A DNA stretch of 27,132 nucleotides, from the NCBI GenBank assembly GCA_001798455.1, contig MGSI01000131.1:1065-28196 (forward strand). Reading direction: 5' to 3'. Below are positions 1-7,543 of the stretch, piece after piece. A program made the position numbers and the translations under genes. The notes below the pieces were generated by a model that was not told the origin of the DNA, made no database searches, and saw nothing but the letters and a program-made list of their open reading frames with translations. Position 1 is the first letter of the stretch. The number at the start of each line of letters is the position of its first letter. Origin of the DNA: Deltaproteobacteria bacterium RIFCSPLOWO2_02_FULL_57_26 (GTDB taxonomy: Bacteria; Desulfobacterota; Binatia; UBA9968).

Positions 1-624
1 CGCCAGGGGAAAATTTTTCTCTTCCTGATAGAAAAGAGCGAGATTGAAATGACGCCGTACCTCTTCAGAGAGATCCGGTGCCACAGCAACCTTTGGCGCC
101 TCGCTCTCTTTCGCGGACTCCCCGGTCTTGCGCCGTTCAGCAGGCTTTCTCAAGTCGTCACGCGCTTTGAGTTTCGCCGGCACGCGCTTTTCCTCGGCCT
201 TTTCTAATTCTGGGCTTTTCTTTTCGGCTACCGCGGTTTCTCCTGCCTTTCCCGCCGGCGCTGTTTCCTCCAGAACGAGGGGCTCAACCGAAGCAATCGA
301 AGGCGGAGGCGTAAGAATGAGCCCCGCGGGCCGATTGGCCGAGGCGACGGATGATCCGGTCGCGAGTGGTCCGGCTCTCGGACCGCGACCGGATAGGAAG
401 AAATAGCTGAACAGAACCACGAACAGAAACGCTCCGGAACCCAAGCCGATGAGTAGGGTAGGCGAGAGCTGAACCCGATTCAGAATGGAGCTGAGAAAAA
501 CCTCCCGCGGGCTGCGACGATCGCCTTTAGGGCGGGGCAACACCCCCGCAGGATCGGGAACGGCGTAGCGCCTTCCCAACTTTGCCGATTGTGCCTTCTT
601 GAGAGCATCCGCAATCAGGCTCAT
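1..624 (-). CDS. mshN: MshN/GspB-like TPR pilus biogenesis protein, partial (C-terminus outside window)
   Basis: The reading frame starts at ATG 624 and is open to the left edge, giving 208 residues of an incomplete protein. It begins MSLIADALKKAQ, the N-terminal signature shared by GspB-like and MshN-like proteins. A basic cytoplasmic stretch follows, then one membrane span at about residues 54-78 and a long Lys/Glu/Ala/Pro-rich linker (about 80-185). The last visible residues (EEVRRHFNLALFYQEEKN) look like the first helix of a TPR array. It is the last visible gene of the msh operon and its ATG overlaps the mshM stop in an ATGA (621-624), so it is probably translationally coupled to MshM. 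In MSHA and type II systems this partner ATPase/TPR pair is thought to help secretin or pilus assembly. Identity rests on the N-terminal motif, topology and gene order; the TPR part is mostly unseen. Confidence 0.8.
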   Translation of the reverse strand, partial: MSLIADALKKAQSAKLGRRYAVPDPAGVLPRPKGDRRSPREVFLSSILNRVQLSPTLLIGLGSGAFLFVVLFSYFFLSGRGPRAGPLATGSSVASANRPAGLILTPPPSIASVEPLVLEETAPAGKAGETAVAEKKSPELEKAEEKRVPAKLKARDDLRKPAERRKTGESAKESEAPKVAVAPDLSEEVRRHFNLALFYQEEKNFPLA

Positions 625-1901
625 GGCGCTTTTTCCTTGGCATTCTCGACCGCGGTCGTGACCACCTCGACATGGGAAAATCCCTCCACCTTCATAAAGG
701 TCTTTCCCACCTCTTCGGCCTCCCTCCTCTGAGCAAATCTTCCTAAATAAAGCCGATGGCTGCCCTCCCGATCCGCGGGATCGGGCTTCGCCAAGAAGAG
801 GGGGTAGCCGGTGGCCTTGACCCTTTCCGCGACCTCTAAGGCTTCGGCCTCAGTTTTGAAGGCGCCAAGCTGAACGGTATAGAACGAGCCCGCCTGGGGC
901 CCAGCGGGCTGCGGGTTCGCGGCGGCTGCGGCCGAGGGTGAGCCGGGAGAATGCGCCGGCGAGATCCGCGTTAGCGTTTCCCTCTCGGAGCGCAGAAACA
1001 GGGTGGCAGCAAAAAGACCCAAGCAAAAAATCAGCAGCCCGGCAAGACCGAGAACAAGTCTGTGTCTTAGCGCACCCCGCTTAGCCGAGGTTTCTTCGCC
1101 TTCCAGGCTCTTCAAGCCTTTGACCACTGTCTGGCGTTGAATCTCTCGGGTCTGCTCCGCATAGCCCGCCAAAAGGGCGCGATCGCACGCCAAGTTGATG
1201 AGGCGCGGAATCCCCTGCGAGTAGTGATAGATCTCCCGGAGCGCCCCTGCGCTAAAGTGGATATCGCCCGCTGATCCAGCCACCATCAAACGGTGCTGGA
1301 TATACCGAGGGACCTCTTCGTTCGCCAGCGGCTGCAGGTGATAACGAATCGAAATTCTCTGATTGAGCTGGCGCAGCCGGGGCAGGGAGAGTTTTTCTTT
1401 CAGTTCGATCTGACCCATTAGGATAATCTGTAATAGCTTCTCCTTCTCCGTCTCGAGATTCGAGAGGATACGCAGCTCCTCTAAGACAGGGAGAGGCAGG
1501 TTCTGGGCTTCGTCAATGATGAGGACGGAGTTGCGATTGGCGGCCTGTTGGCTCAGAAGAAACCGATTGAACTCATCGAGCAGCTCCTTCTTGCTGTTTC
1601 CCGGGCCCGGGATGCCAAAGTCACTGAGAATGCTCTGCAATAGCTCCTGCCCGGAGACCATCGGGTTGAGAATGAGAGCGCTGTCTGTCGCATGAGATTC
1701 AATCTTGTTTAAAAGCGCACGGCAGAGGGTCGTTTTGCCCGCCCCCACCTCGCCGGTGATCAGGATGAACCCCTCTTTCTCTTTGATACCGTAAAGGAGA
1801 TGTTCGAAAGCCCCCCGGTGAATCTCGCTCAAAAAGAAGAAGCGGGGGTCTGGGGTTAGATTAAAAGGCTTTTCTTTAAGGCCGTAAAACTCCTCGTACA
1901 T
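621..1901 (-). CDS. mshM: MshM/ExeA-like AAA ATPase with C-terminal SPOR domain
   Basis: 426 residues. The N-terminal part is a typical ExeA/GspA/MshM ATPase: FYGLKEKPFNLTPDP at the start, Walker A GEVGAGKTT at 50-58, Walker B SVLIIDEAQ at 125-133 and the polar sensor region RQLNQRISIRYHL. A single membrane span lies at about 282-303, followed by a Ser/Pro/Ala-rich linker and a SPOR domain (about 341-417, starting FYTVQLGAFKTEAEAL). The topology is therefore cytoplasmic ATPase, one span, periplasmic peptidoglycan-binding tail. In GspA of type II secretion the tail is a different peptidoglycan-binding fold, so the SPOR tail may play the same role here: anchoring secretin assembly at the cell wall (inference). 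The gene lies 7 nt after mshL, and its TGA overlaps the mshN start. No clear ribosome site precedes the ATG at 1901. Confidence 0.88.
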   Translation of the reverse strand: MYEEFYGLKEKPFNLTPDPRFFFLSEIHRGAFEHLLYGIKEKEGFILITGEVGAGKTTLCRALLNKIESHATDSALILNPMVSGQELLQSILSDFGIPGPGNSKKELLDEFNRFLLSQQAANRNSVLIIDEAQNLPLPVLEELRILSNLETEKEKLLQIILMGQIELKEKLSLPRLRQLNQRISIRYHLQPLANEEVPRYIQHRLMVAGSAGDIHFSAGALREIYHYSQGIPRLINLACDRALLAGYAEQTREIQRQTVVKGLKSLEGEETSAKRGALRHRLVLGLAGLLIFCLGLFAATLFLRSERETLTRISPAHSPGSPSAAAAANPQPAGPQAGSFYTVQLGAFKTEAEALEVAERVKATGYPLFLAKPDPADREGSHRLYLGRFAQRREAEEVGKTFMKVEGFSHVEVVTTAVENAKEKAP

Positions 1902-1908
1902 GGCGGGG

Positions 1909-3489
1909 CTACCAGGGAGAACGCCCCCTGGTTTTGTTTAGCCTCTCTAACTCGCGGGAGGTGATCTCATCGACTTTCTTACCCACCATGACCGTCGGGC
2001 TGAGTAAGACGACCAATTCGGTCTTCTTCCGTACCTGCGTGGTCGAGCGGAAAAGGCGGCCAATTCCGGGCAGATCTCCAAGAAGAGGCACTTTGCTCTC
2101 GTCATCGGTCTTCCTTTCTTGGATCAGTCCGCCGATGACTACGATCTGCCCTTCCTTGGCCCGGGCAATCACATCCGCCTCTCGAACTTCCACGATGGGA
2201 ACGGTAATCTGCGTACCCTGTCCCTGAAAAGTTTCTCTTCGAGTCGAGTCAGTCACCGTCGGACGAATATGGAGAACGACCGTTCCGTCCGAGCCGACCT
2301 GCGGGGTAACGGCCAAAACCACCCCGATAGTAACCGTACGGGGGATTACGTCGCTGGTCTGTACCACCGTGTTACCGGTCGGGATGGTCGTGACTCGGGT
2401 TTCGAAGAAAACCTGATCAGTGGCGGAACGAATCACAGCCGTCTGGTTATTCAGGGTCGCAAGCTTGGGACTGGAGAGAACATTGACTTCGCCTTGCTGG
2501 CTCAACACGGACAGGAGAGCTGCGAAGTCAGTACTCGTCACGCCCAACTGAAATTGGCCATCGGCCGGAGCAAGCTTCTGGCCCAGAAGACGAGTCGGCG
2601 AGATGGCGGTTACTCCCCGCAAGGCCCCGGCCCTAGCAATGGCACTCCAATCGAGGCCGAAACTATACTGTCCCGTCAACGTCACCTCGATGATTCTGGC
2701 CTCGATCAGGACCTGCCTTTGGACCGACCCCTCAATGGTTTCGAGGTAGCGCGCGATCTGATCCAAGGCTCTGGGAAAATCCGTGACCAGGATGTTCCCG
2801 CCCTGTTTATCGACGACCATCTTACCGGCCGGGGAGAGTAATTTCCCGACGCCAGCTTCGATGTCTTTCCACAAATCGGTTTCTGTCGTGGTCGTCACCC
2901 TTGCTTCACCGGATGTCCCGGCAGCCGTTGCCCCACCAGCCCCCGCGGCGAATCCCCCACCAGCACCAATCTGCGCTGAAGTAGAGGAAGACCCCGTCCG
3001 TTTGAGGTTGACGTATTGAAGCGCAAATATCCTTGTCTCCGGAACCGGCTCGAAGACTCGAATAATGTTTTGCTTGATCCTATAGCTCACATTCACAAGG
3101 TCCGTGAGCGTATCCAACGCTTCCGTCAGCGTCACGTCTTTCAAATCCACCGTGACCGTGCCCTTGACCTTGGGGTCCACGACGATGTTGAAGTTCGTCT
3201 GCTTTGCAAGGGCCATGAGCACTTCGCGAATCTCTGCCGCGCGCAGCGACAAGCTATAGAGCCTCTCCGGCTCCCTCTTCCCCTCGATTTCCGTGACAAT
3301 CAGGCCCGGAAGGGCCTCGCGGGGCGCCCTCGCCTCCCGGGATGGGGCAACCTGCACCGGCGCAGGTGCAGCCGCAACACGCGCAGGAGGCCTGACCGGA
3401 GCGCAGCCCGTTTGACTGAGCAGTGCCAGAACGAGACATTCTCCGACCCGGGTAAGCCAATCCGCGCCGGAATGCTTTCTCTGCTTCAT
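1909..3489 (-). CDS. mshL: MshL-type secretin (PilQ/GspD family), outer-membrane pilus channel
   Basis: 526 residues. The N-terminus has a hydrophobic signal segment ending in Cys29 (context SQTGC), so it may be a lipoprotein, although Gln at -3 is unusual for a lipobox. A Pro/Ala-rich linker follows, then an STN-type N domain at about 77-128 (LRAAEIREVLMALAKQTNF). A Gly/Ala/Ser-rich insert at about 146-182 sits in the second N domain. The C-terminal secretin domain (about 230-510) contains the family signature VPLLGDLPGIGRLFR followed by KKTELVVLLSPTV. It forms the multimeric gate through which the pilus leaves the cell. Its start ATG overlaps the mshK stop (ATGA, 3486-3489). Length and gene position fit MshL rather than the larger PilQ with AMIN domains. 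Confidence 0.92.
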   Translation of the reverse strand: MKQRKHSGADWLTRVGECLVLALLSQTGCAPVRPPARVAAAPAPVQVAPSREARAPREALPGLIVTEIEGKREPERLYSLSLRAAEIREVLMALAKQTNFNIVVDPKVKGTVTVDLKDVTLTEALDTLTDLVNVSYRIKQNIIRVFEPVPETRIFALQYVNLKRTGSSSTSAQIGAGGGFAAGAGGATAAGTSGEARVTTTTETDLWKDIEAGVGKLLSPAGKMVVDKQGGNILVTDFPRALDQIARYLETIEGSVQRQVLIEARIIEVTLTGQYSFGLDWSAIARAGALRGVTAISPTRLLGQKLAPADGQFQLGVTSTDFAALLSVLSQQGEVNVLSSPKLATLNNQTAVIRSATDQVFFETRVTTIPTGNTVVQTSDVIPRTVTIGVVLAVTPQVGSDGTVVLHIRPTVTDSTRRETFQGQGTQITVPIVEVREADVIARAKEGQIVVIGGLIQERKTDDESKVPLLGDLPGIGRLFRSTTQVRKKTELVVLLSPTVMVGKKVDEITSRELERLNKTRGRSPW

Positions 3490-3977
3490 TTCGTCCCTTC
3501 CCTCGCCTCGATGGCTATAGAAGGCTCTTTGATTCGCAGCACCCTTTTCCGTCCGTCTTTCTCGAGCACGACCGCATCCGGTCGGATTTCCCAGACCGTC
3601 TCTTCCCCCACCTTTTCACCCACAACGACCGTGTGACCGTCTAAAGTCGCCACCGCTCGAGGCTGGCCGACGATGATGGCTTTGACCTGGAATCCCTCGT
3701 CTCTTTTCCAACCCCTCCCCTCCACCTCCTCCTTCTCAGTCAAAAACGGATTTCGTCCCCACGGCGTCTGCTCCTCCACTACCTCGCTCTTAATGCTGAC
3801 CTGGGGCAAACTCTCACCGCGGATTTCTTGCGTGAACGGGCTGAAGGTGGCCGGTTGGGACACCCCGGCGGGTCTCGATCCCGCAGAGCGCACACCCGCT
3901 GCGGGGCGAAGATAGTAAACCGCCACCCCGACAAACATGAGAATCGACGCCAAAAGGAGCCACCGCTCACGGTTCAT
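3486..3977 (-). CDS. mshK: MshK/PilP-like inner-membrane pilus alignment protein
   Basis: 163 residues. One N-terminal membrane span (about residues 6-24, WLLLASILMFVGVAVYYL) is followed by a disordered Ser/Pro/Gly-rich linker and a small C-terminal beta domain (about 95-155: VKAIIVGQPRAVATLDGHTVVVGEKVGEETV). That domain looks like the PilP/GspC homology region, which contacts the N domains of the secretin. The gene lies directly between the PilO-like and secretin genes, with 4-nt ATGA overlaps on both sides (3974-3977 and 3486-3489). Sequence similarity in this family is weak, so the name comes mainly from topology and gene order. PilP is a lipoprotein in type IVa pili; here there is a membrane anchor instead. 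Confidence 0.8.
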   Translation of the reverse strand: MNRERWLLLASILMFVGVAVYYLRPAAGVRSAGSRPAGVSQPATFSPFTQEIRGESLPQVSIKSEVVEEQTPWGRNPFLTEKEEVEGRGWKRDEGFQVKAIIVGQPRAVATLDGHTVVVGEKVGEETVWEIRPDAVVLEKDGRKRVLRIKEPSIAIEAREGTK

Positions 3978-4618
3978 TTTATGCTCCCCGGAAGGCTCCC
4001 TTTTTGATAATAACCCCGCAGTGCGATCTCTCCCGACACCACGGGAACCCGCCGGCGCAACTCCAACGTCTGAATCGTGAGGACGCGGGGAATTCTCTCG
4101 AGATCCTCGAGGAAATAGGCAATCTCGCGGTAATCCCCCGTAAAATTCACCTTAACGGGAAAGGAATCTATGGGCCCGGAAGTTCCGGAAGCCTGCAATG
4201 CAGGGGGTGTCGGCTGGGACGGGGCCACTCGAGGGGGACCGCTCTCCGACGACCCCTTACGCGCGCCCGGACCGGCCGGGCCATCCTCGATGCTGATCGC
4301 CACCTCGGAAAAATTGTGCTCCTTCGCCAGACGACTGACCTCTTCGAAAAGCCCTGGGATATCTTTCTCCCGCGGAAGCCCTTGAAGCAGCCGTTCCTGC
4401 GTTTTCTGCAACTCCTTTCTCTTTCCCGGGTCTAGAGGCGGATAGTTCCTCCAGAGGTCTTGGGTGGCCTTCAATCTGGTCTCCGCCGCGGCGATCTCCA
4501 GTTTGAGGTTCTGGATGTGGCGAATTTTCAAAACCCAAGAAAACACCAACAGGAATCCGGCGACTCCCATGACCAGACCCGCAAACGCAGGACGCTTTGT
4601 GCCGCTTAAACGCAACAT
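3974..4618 (-). CDS. mshJ: MshJ/PilO-like inner-membrane pilus alignment protein
   Basis: 214 residues with the PilO layout. A short cytoplasmic start is followed by a membrane span at about 15-33 (GLVMGVAGFLLVFSWVL), a coiled-coil segment rich in Lys/Glu/Arg (about 35-65, ending in the NYPPLDPGKRKEL region) and a second helix. An Ala/Pro/Gly/Ser-rich loop (about 110-145) leads to a ferredoxin-like C-terminal half (VKVNFTGDYREIAYFLEDLERIPRVLTIQTLEL), where FxGxYxxIxxFLxxLExxPR is typical of PilO. It pairs with the PilN-like part of MshI and with MshK to connect the cytoplasmic motor to the secretin. The ATG at 4618 is separated by 1 nt from the mshI stop (TGAAATG), and its own stop overlaps mshK. 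Confidence 0.87.
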   Translation of the reverse strand: MLRLSGTKRPAFAGLVMGVAGFLLVFSWVLKIRHIQNLKLEIAAAETRLKATQDLWRNYPPLDPGKRKELQKTQERLLQGLPREKDIPGLFEEVSRLAKEHNFSEVAISIEDGPAGPGARKGSSESGPPRVAPSQPTPPALQASGTSGPIDSFPVKVNFTGDYREIAYFLEDLERIPRVLTIQTLELRRRVPVVSGEIALRGYYQKGSLPGSIK

Positions 4619-4619
4619 T

Positions 4620-6275
4620 TCATTTCCCGCTCAAATTAGCCCGCAGCTCGAACTGGAGTTTGGTCTTCTTGATCTCCGTCGTCGGCGCTTCGACCTTTTC
4701 CGATTCTGCTGCCTTAGCATTGGCCGCGACGACCTTTGCCGAGGCTGGCGCCGTTTCCGTCACAGTCGATACGTGAAGCGGCAGCAATTCTATGCCCTCC
4801 AAGCCCCGCGAACTCTTCAAACTTTGATAAAAACGGTGAAAGGCAACCTGCGCTGAGTACAGATCAACCGAGATGACCTCCCCTTTGAGCGCAACCTGCC
4901 ACTTCCCCTGATCCCTACGAACGCTCAGCGCATGAAGCACCAGATCGGGAGGGACCAGGCGGCTGAACGTCTTGAAAAGCACGACCCACGAGGTGTCGGC
5001 GAGAGGATTCTCACCCAAAGCCCCGTGCAACAGTTTTTCGTTTTCGTGGAGCGCGCGACTGTCTTCCGCCGCTTGCGCCACGGGGATCCACTGCGCGTAC
5101 AGTGAAATCCTTTCTTCCAAAAGCCTCCGGTACTTCGATTCCGACCACGCCAGGGTCCCCTGTACGCCGACCAAAAGCAAAAAGAGAGCGAGGAGCCAGA
5201 CTGGTCTTTGAAAAAACGAGATATCGAAGTCCAGCTGCCGAGCGACCGCTTTTCTGGACACTTTGGGAGCCAGATTGATTCCTCTTTGCGCTGACGCCGC
5301 GATCAGACCGAGCGCGGAGAGAAAAGCCGGAAAAGCCTCGCGAAAACTTGAGGCGCGCTTCCCCAAGGAATCGAGATCCAGGCTTCCCGCGGGCCGGGCG
5401 ATCTCCGCTGCAACTCCAAGCTCCCTCTGCAGCCGGACGCTGAGAGCCTCCAGCCTATTTTCCCCACCCAAAACGAAGGTGATCTTCTGCTCCCCCCGTT
5501 GCCGCTGACCATAGTACCGGAGGGCTCGGCGAGCCTCTCGCACGTGTTCGAAAGCCTGATCTCGCTGGGGATTCTCTGGACCATAGTACAGGAGGGCTCG
5601 GCGAGCCTCTCGCACCGCCTCCTCCAGCAAGCCTTCCCCTTCCGCCTCCGACGATCTACTGGAAAATTCCCGCAAAAAGCTCCAGGCCCCATGCCGGAGA
5701 CCTAAGAGATAGCCTTGTTGCCGACCCAAATACAGCGCTACCTCCAACCCCGCCCTCTCGCCGCGGATGTACTTAAGCGACCGCAGGAGCGAGATGGGTG
5801 TAGTCGTTATCAGGGCTGGCTTCAGGCGACAGCGCCGCAACAACTCAAGCGTCGCATCCACCTGCGATTTCGGCGCTAGGGCCACTAAAACCCGCATCTG
5901 CTCAAGATTTCCCGCCTGGGCCTCCTCGATGACCTCCCAATCGAAGACCAACTCCTTACCGCCGATTTCCCCCAGATGGCGTATCTCCCTTCCCACCACC
6001 GCTCCGAGCTCTTTCAGCGGTATGGGCGGAAACTCGAGCACGCGATGCACGACTTCGGGGCCGGAAAGCACGAGGGCAGCCGACGAGGCGCCCACGCGCC
6101 AGGGTCGGAGCAGTATCTCCAATTGCTGGGCCACATTTTCCGGATTAGCGGTAAAAAGCTCCTGAGCGGCGAAGTCATACACCTTGAGCGAAGGCCCGGA
6201 TACAGAGCCGTGAATGAGACGCAGCTGATTCGAGTCCAAATCGACGGCTATAATCCCGGCGCTACCGAAGATCAT
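4620..6275 (-). CDS. mshI: MshI-like fused PilM-PilN pilus biogenesis protein
   Basis: 551 residues from the ATG at 6275, which has GGAGG six nucleotides upstream and lies 2 nt after the mshG stop. A longer frame reaching to 6539 exists but overlaps mshG and is not protein-like, so I reject it. Residues 1-330 have the PilM actin-like fold outline (IIAVDLDSNQLRLI near the start, then VLEFPPIPLKELGAVV). The usual glycine after the first phosphate-loop aspartate is missing, so ATP binding is doubtful. At 333-337 is INLAP, matching the INLLP-type peptide by which PilN binds PilM. A membrane span (about 358-377) and a PilN-like periplasmic coiled coil plus ferredoxin-like domain follow. A 24-residue segment is duplicated at 221-256. 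The protein joins motor and alignment complex in one chain. Confidence 0.86.
   Translation of the reverse strand: MIFGSAGIIAVDLDSNQLRLIHGSVSGPSLKVYDFAAQELFTANPENVAQQLEILLRPWRVGASSAALVLSGPEVVHRVLEFPPIPLKELGAVVGREIRHLGEIGGKELVFDWEVIEEAQAGNLEQMRVLVALAPKSQVDATLELLRRCRLKPALITTTPISLLRSLKYIRGERAGLEVALYLGRQQGYLLGLRHGAWSFLREFSSRSSEAEGEGLLEEAVREARRALLYYGPENPQRDQAFEHVREARRALRYYGQRQRGEQKITFVLGGENRLEALSVRLQRELGVAAEIARPAGSLDLDSLGKRASSFREAFPAFLSALGLIAASAQRGINLAPKVSRKAVARQLDFDISFFQRPVWLLALFLLLVGVQGTLAWSESKYRRLLEERISLYAQWIPVAQAAEDSRALHENEKLLHGALGENPLADTSWVVLFKTFSRLVPPDLVLHALSVRRDQGKWQVALKGEVISVDLYSAQVAFHRFYQSLKSSRGLEGIELLPLHVSTVTETAPASAKVVAANAKAAESEKVEAPTTEIKKTKLQFELRANLSGK
5508..5615 (-). repeat. In-frame direct repeat inside mshI (36-nt copies, 72-nt offset)
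   Basis: Copies at 5508-5543 and 5580-5615 are identical at 35 of 36 bases and are offset by exactly 72 nt, which is 24 codons. In the protein they give VREARRALLYYG and VREARRALRYYG. The 36 nt between the copies are unrelated to either, so this is a partial segment duplication and not a clean tandem repeat of the whole 72-nt unit. The duplicated helix corresponds to the I.RSL.YY helix of PilM-like proteins. Confidence 0.9.
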
Positions 6276-6277
6276 CG

Positions 6278-7483
6278 TTACCTCCGACCCACCTTCCCCA
6301 GGGCATCGTAGAGGGGAACGAAAATAGCCAGGGCCACCATGAGAACCAGACCGGCCAAGATGACGATAATAAGGGGCTCCATGATCGCGAACATCTTCTT
6401 GACCGTAGCCGGGATCTCGCGATCGTAAAAAGCCGTCACCTTTTCCAAGCTGCGATCGACCGTGCCGGTGTTCTCGCCCACGAATACCATGCGAACGATC
6501 AGAGGCGGGAAAGCCCCGGTTTCCTGAAGCGAGCGCCATAGCGAGCCGCCCTGCATGACTTTTTCTCGCACCTCGCTTACCGCTTGCGCGATGACCGCAT
6601 TGCCCACCACCTGAGCCGTGATGGAGAGGCTCTGCGTAATATCCACCCCGGTTCGGAGCAGGAGCCCCAAATGATGAGCAAAGCGGGAAAGACAGATCTT
6701 CTCCACCAGCCCGCCAAACACCGGTATTCTTAGCTTGACCGCGTCGATGATGAGCCGCCCTCCCTCGCTGGCCCCGAGCAGCCTGACGAGGGCAAACAAA
6801 CCCGCTAGTCCCAGCAAGATCCAGAACCAGCCGAAGCGGACGACGTCACCGGCCGCAATCACCGCTCTGGTAATGAACGGGAGCGGGACCTTGAGGCTGT
6901 TTATAACGGGAAGGATCCGGGGAAAAACAAAACCTAAGAGCACCCCGATCAGAGCCAGGACCGCGACCAAAACCGCGGCCGGGTAAATCGAGGCCCGGCG
7001 GATCTCCGAGGCCAGAGCATACTGCCACTCGAGAAAATCAACCAGGCGCTCAAGCACCTGATCCAGGGTCCCGCTCGCCTCACCGGCGCGGACCATGCTC
7101 ACATAGACATCGCCAAAGACGACGGGATGCCGCGCCAGCGCGTCCGAATAGCTGCTGCCGCCGCGTAGATTCTCGGTGATGTCCCGAATAGCTCGCTGCA
7201 TCCGCTTGTTGGTGGTTTGTTGTTCAACGTCTTCCAGGGCTTGGAGGATGGGTATTCCGGCCCCGATGGATGTGGACATGTGGACCGTGAAATTAATGAT
7301 CTCCCTGAGCTTTACCGAGCGAGTGATATAGATGGCAGACCAAGCCTTCTCAGGCCGCGCGGCGACCAGATACTGGTCCATCCCCCGCAAGGTCACGGCG
7401 AGCTGCTCTTCATTGTCGGCGAGCATGACGCCCCCCACGCTTTGTCCCGCCAGATTCCTTGCCCGATAATTAAACCGCGGCAT
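6278..7483 (-). CDS. mshG: MshG/GspF-family inner-membrane platform protein
   Basis: 401 residues with the GspF/PilC layout. The N-terminus is FNYRARNLAGQSVGGVMLADNE; two T2SSF domains follow (about 65-190 and 270-395), each with a long cytoplasmic helical bundle and membrane spans. Visible spans include IYPAAVLVAVLALIGVLLGF, the FWILLGLAGLFALVRLL segment and the C-terminal PLIIVILAGLVLMVALAIFVPLY. The motifs GIPILQALEDVEQQ and LLLRTGVDITQSLSI and the GENTGTVDRSLEKV segment are characteristic of the family. It anchors the assembly ATPase MshE and organises pilin addition. It follows mshE after 60 nt and ends 2 nt before mshI, supplying the overlap in which the mshI ribosome site lies. Confidence 0.93.
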   Translation of the reverse strand: MPRFNYRARNLAGQSVGGVMLADNEEQLAVTLRGMDQYLVAARPEKAWSAIYITRSVKLREIINFTVHMSTSIGAGIPILQALEDVEQQTTNKRMQRAIRDITENLRGGSSYSDALARHPVVFGDVYVSMVRAGEASGTLDQVLERLVDFLEWQYALASEIRRASIYPAAVLVAVLALIGVLLGFVFPRILPVINSLKVPLPFITRAVIAAGDVVRFGWFWILLGLAGLFALVRLLGASEGGRLIIDAVKLRIPVFGGLVEKICLSRFAHHLGLLLRTGVDITQSLSITAQVVGNAVIAQAVSEVREKVMQGGSLWRSLQETGAFPPLIVRMVFVGENTGTVDRSLEKVTAFYDREIPATVKKMFAIMEPLIIVILAGLVLMVALAIFVPLYDALGKVGRR

Positions 7484-7543
7484 CTTTCTCTAACTACTGG
7501 ACTGCGACCTGGCTTGATGGTCCCTTCGTCCTTACGTTTTCTC

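Noticed and set aside
6276..6539. A longer N-terminus for MshI reaching to 6539
   Set aside because: It overlaps mshG out of frame, is Gly/Arg/His-rich with no family match, and the ATG at 6275 has a perfect ribosome site and the expected N-terminal sequence.
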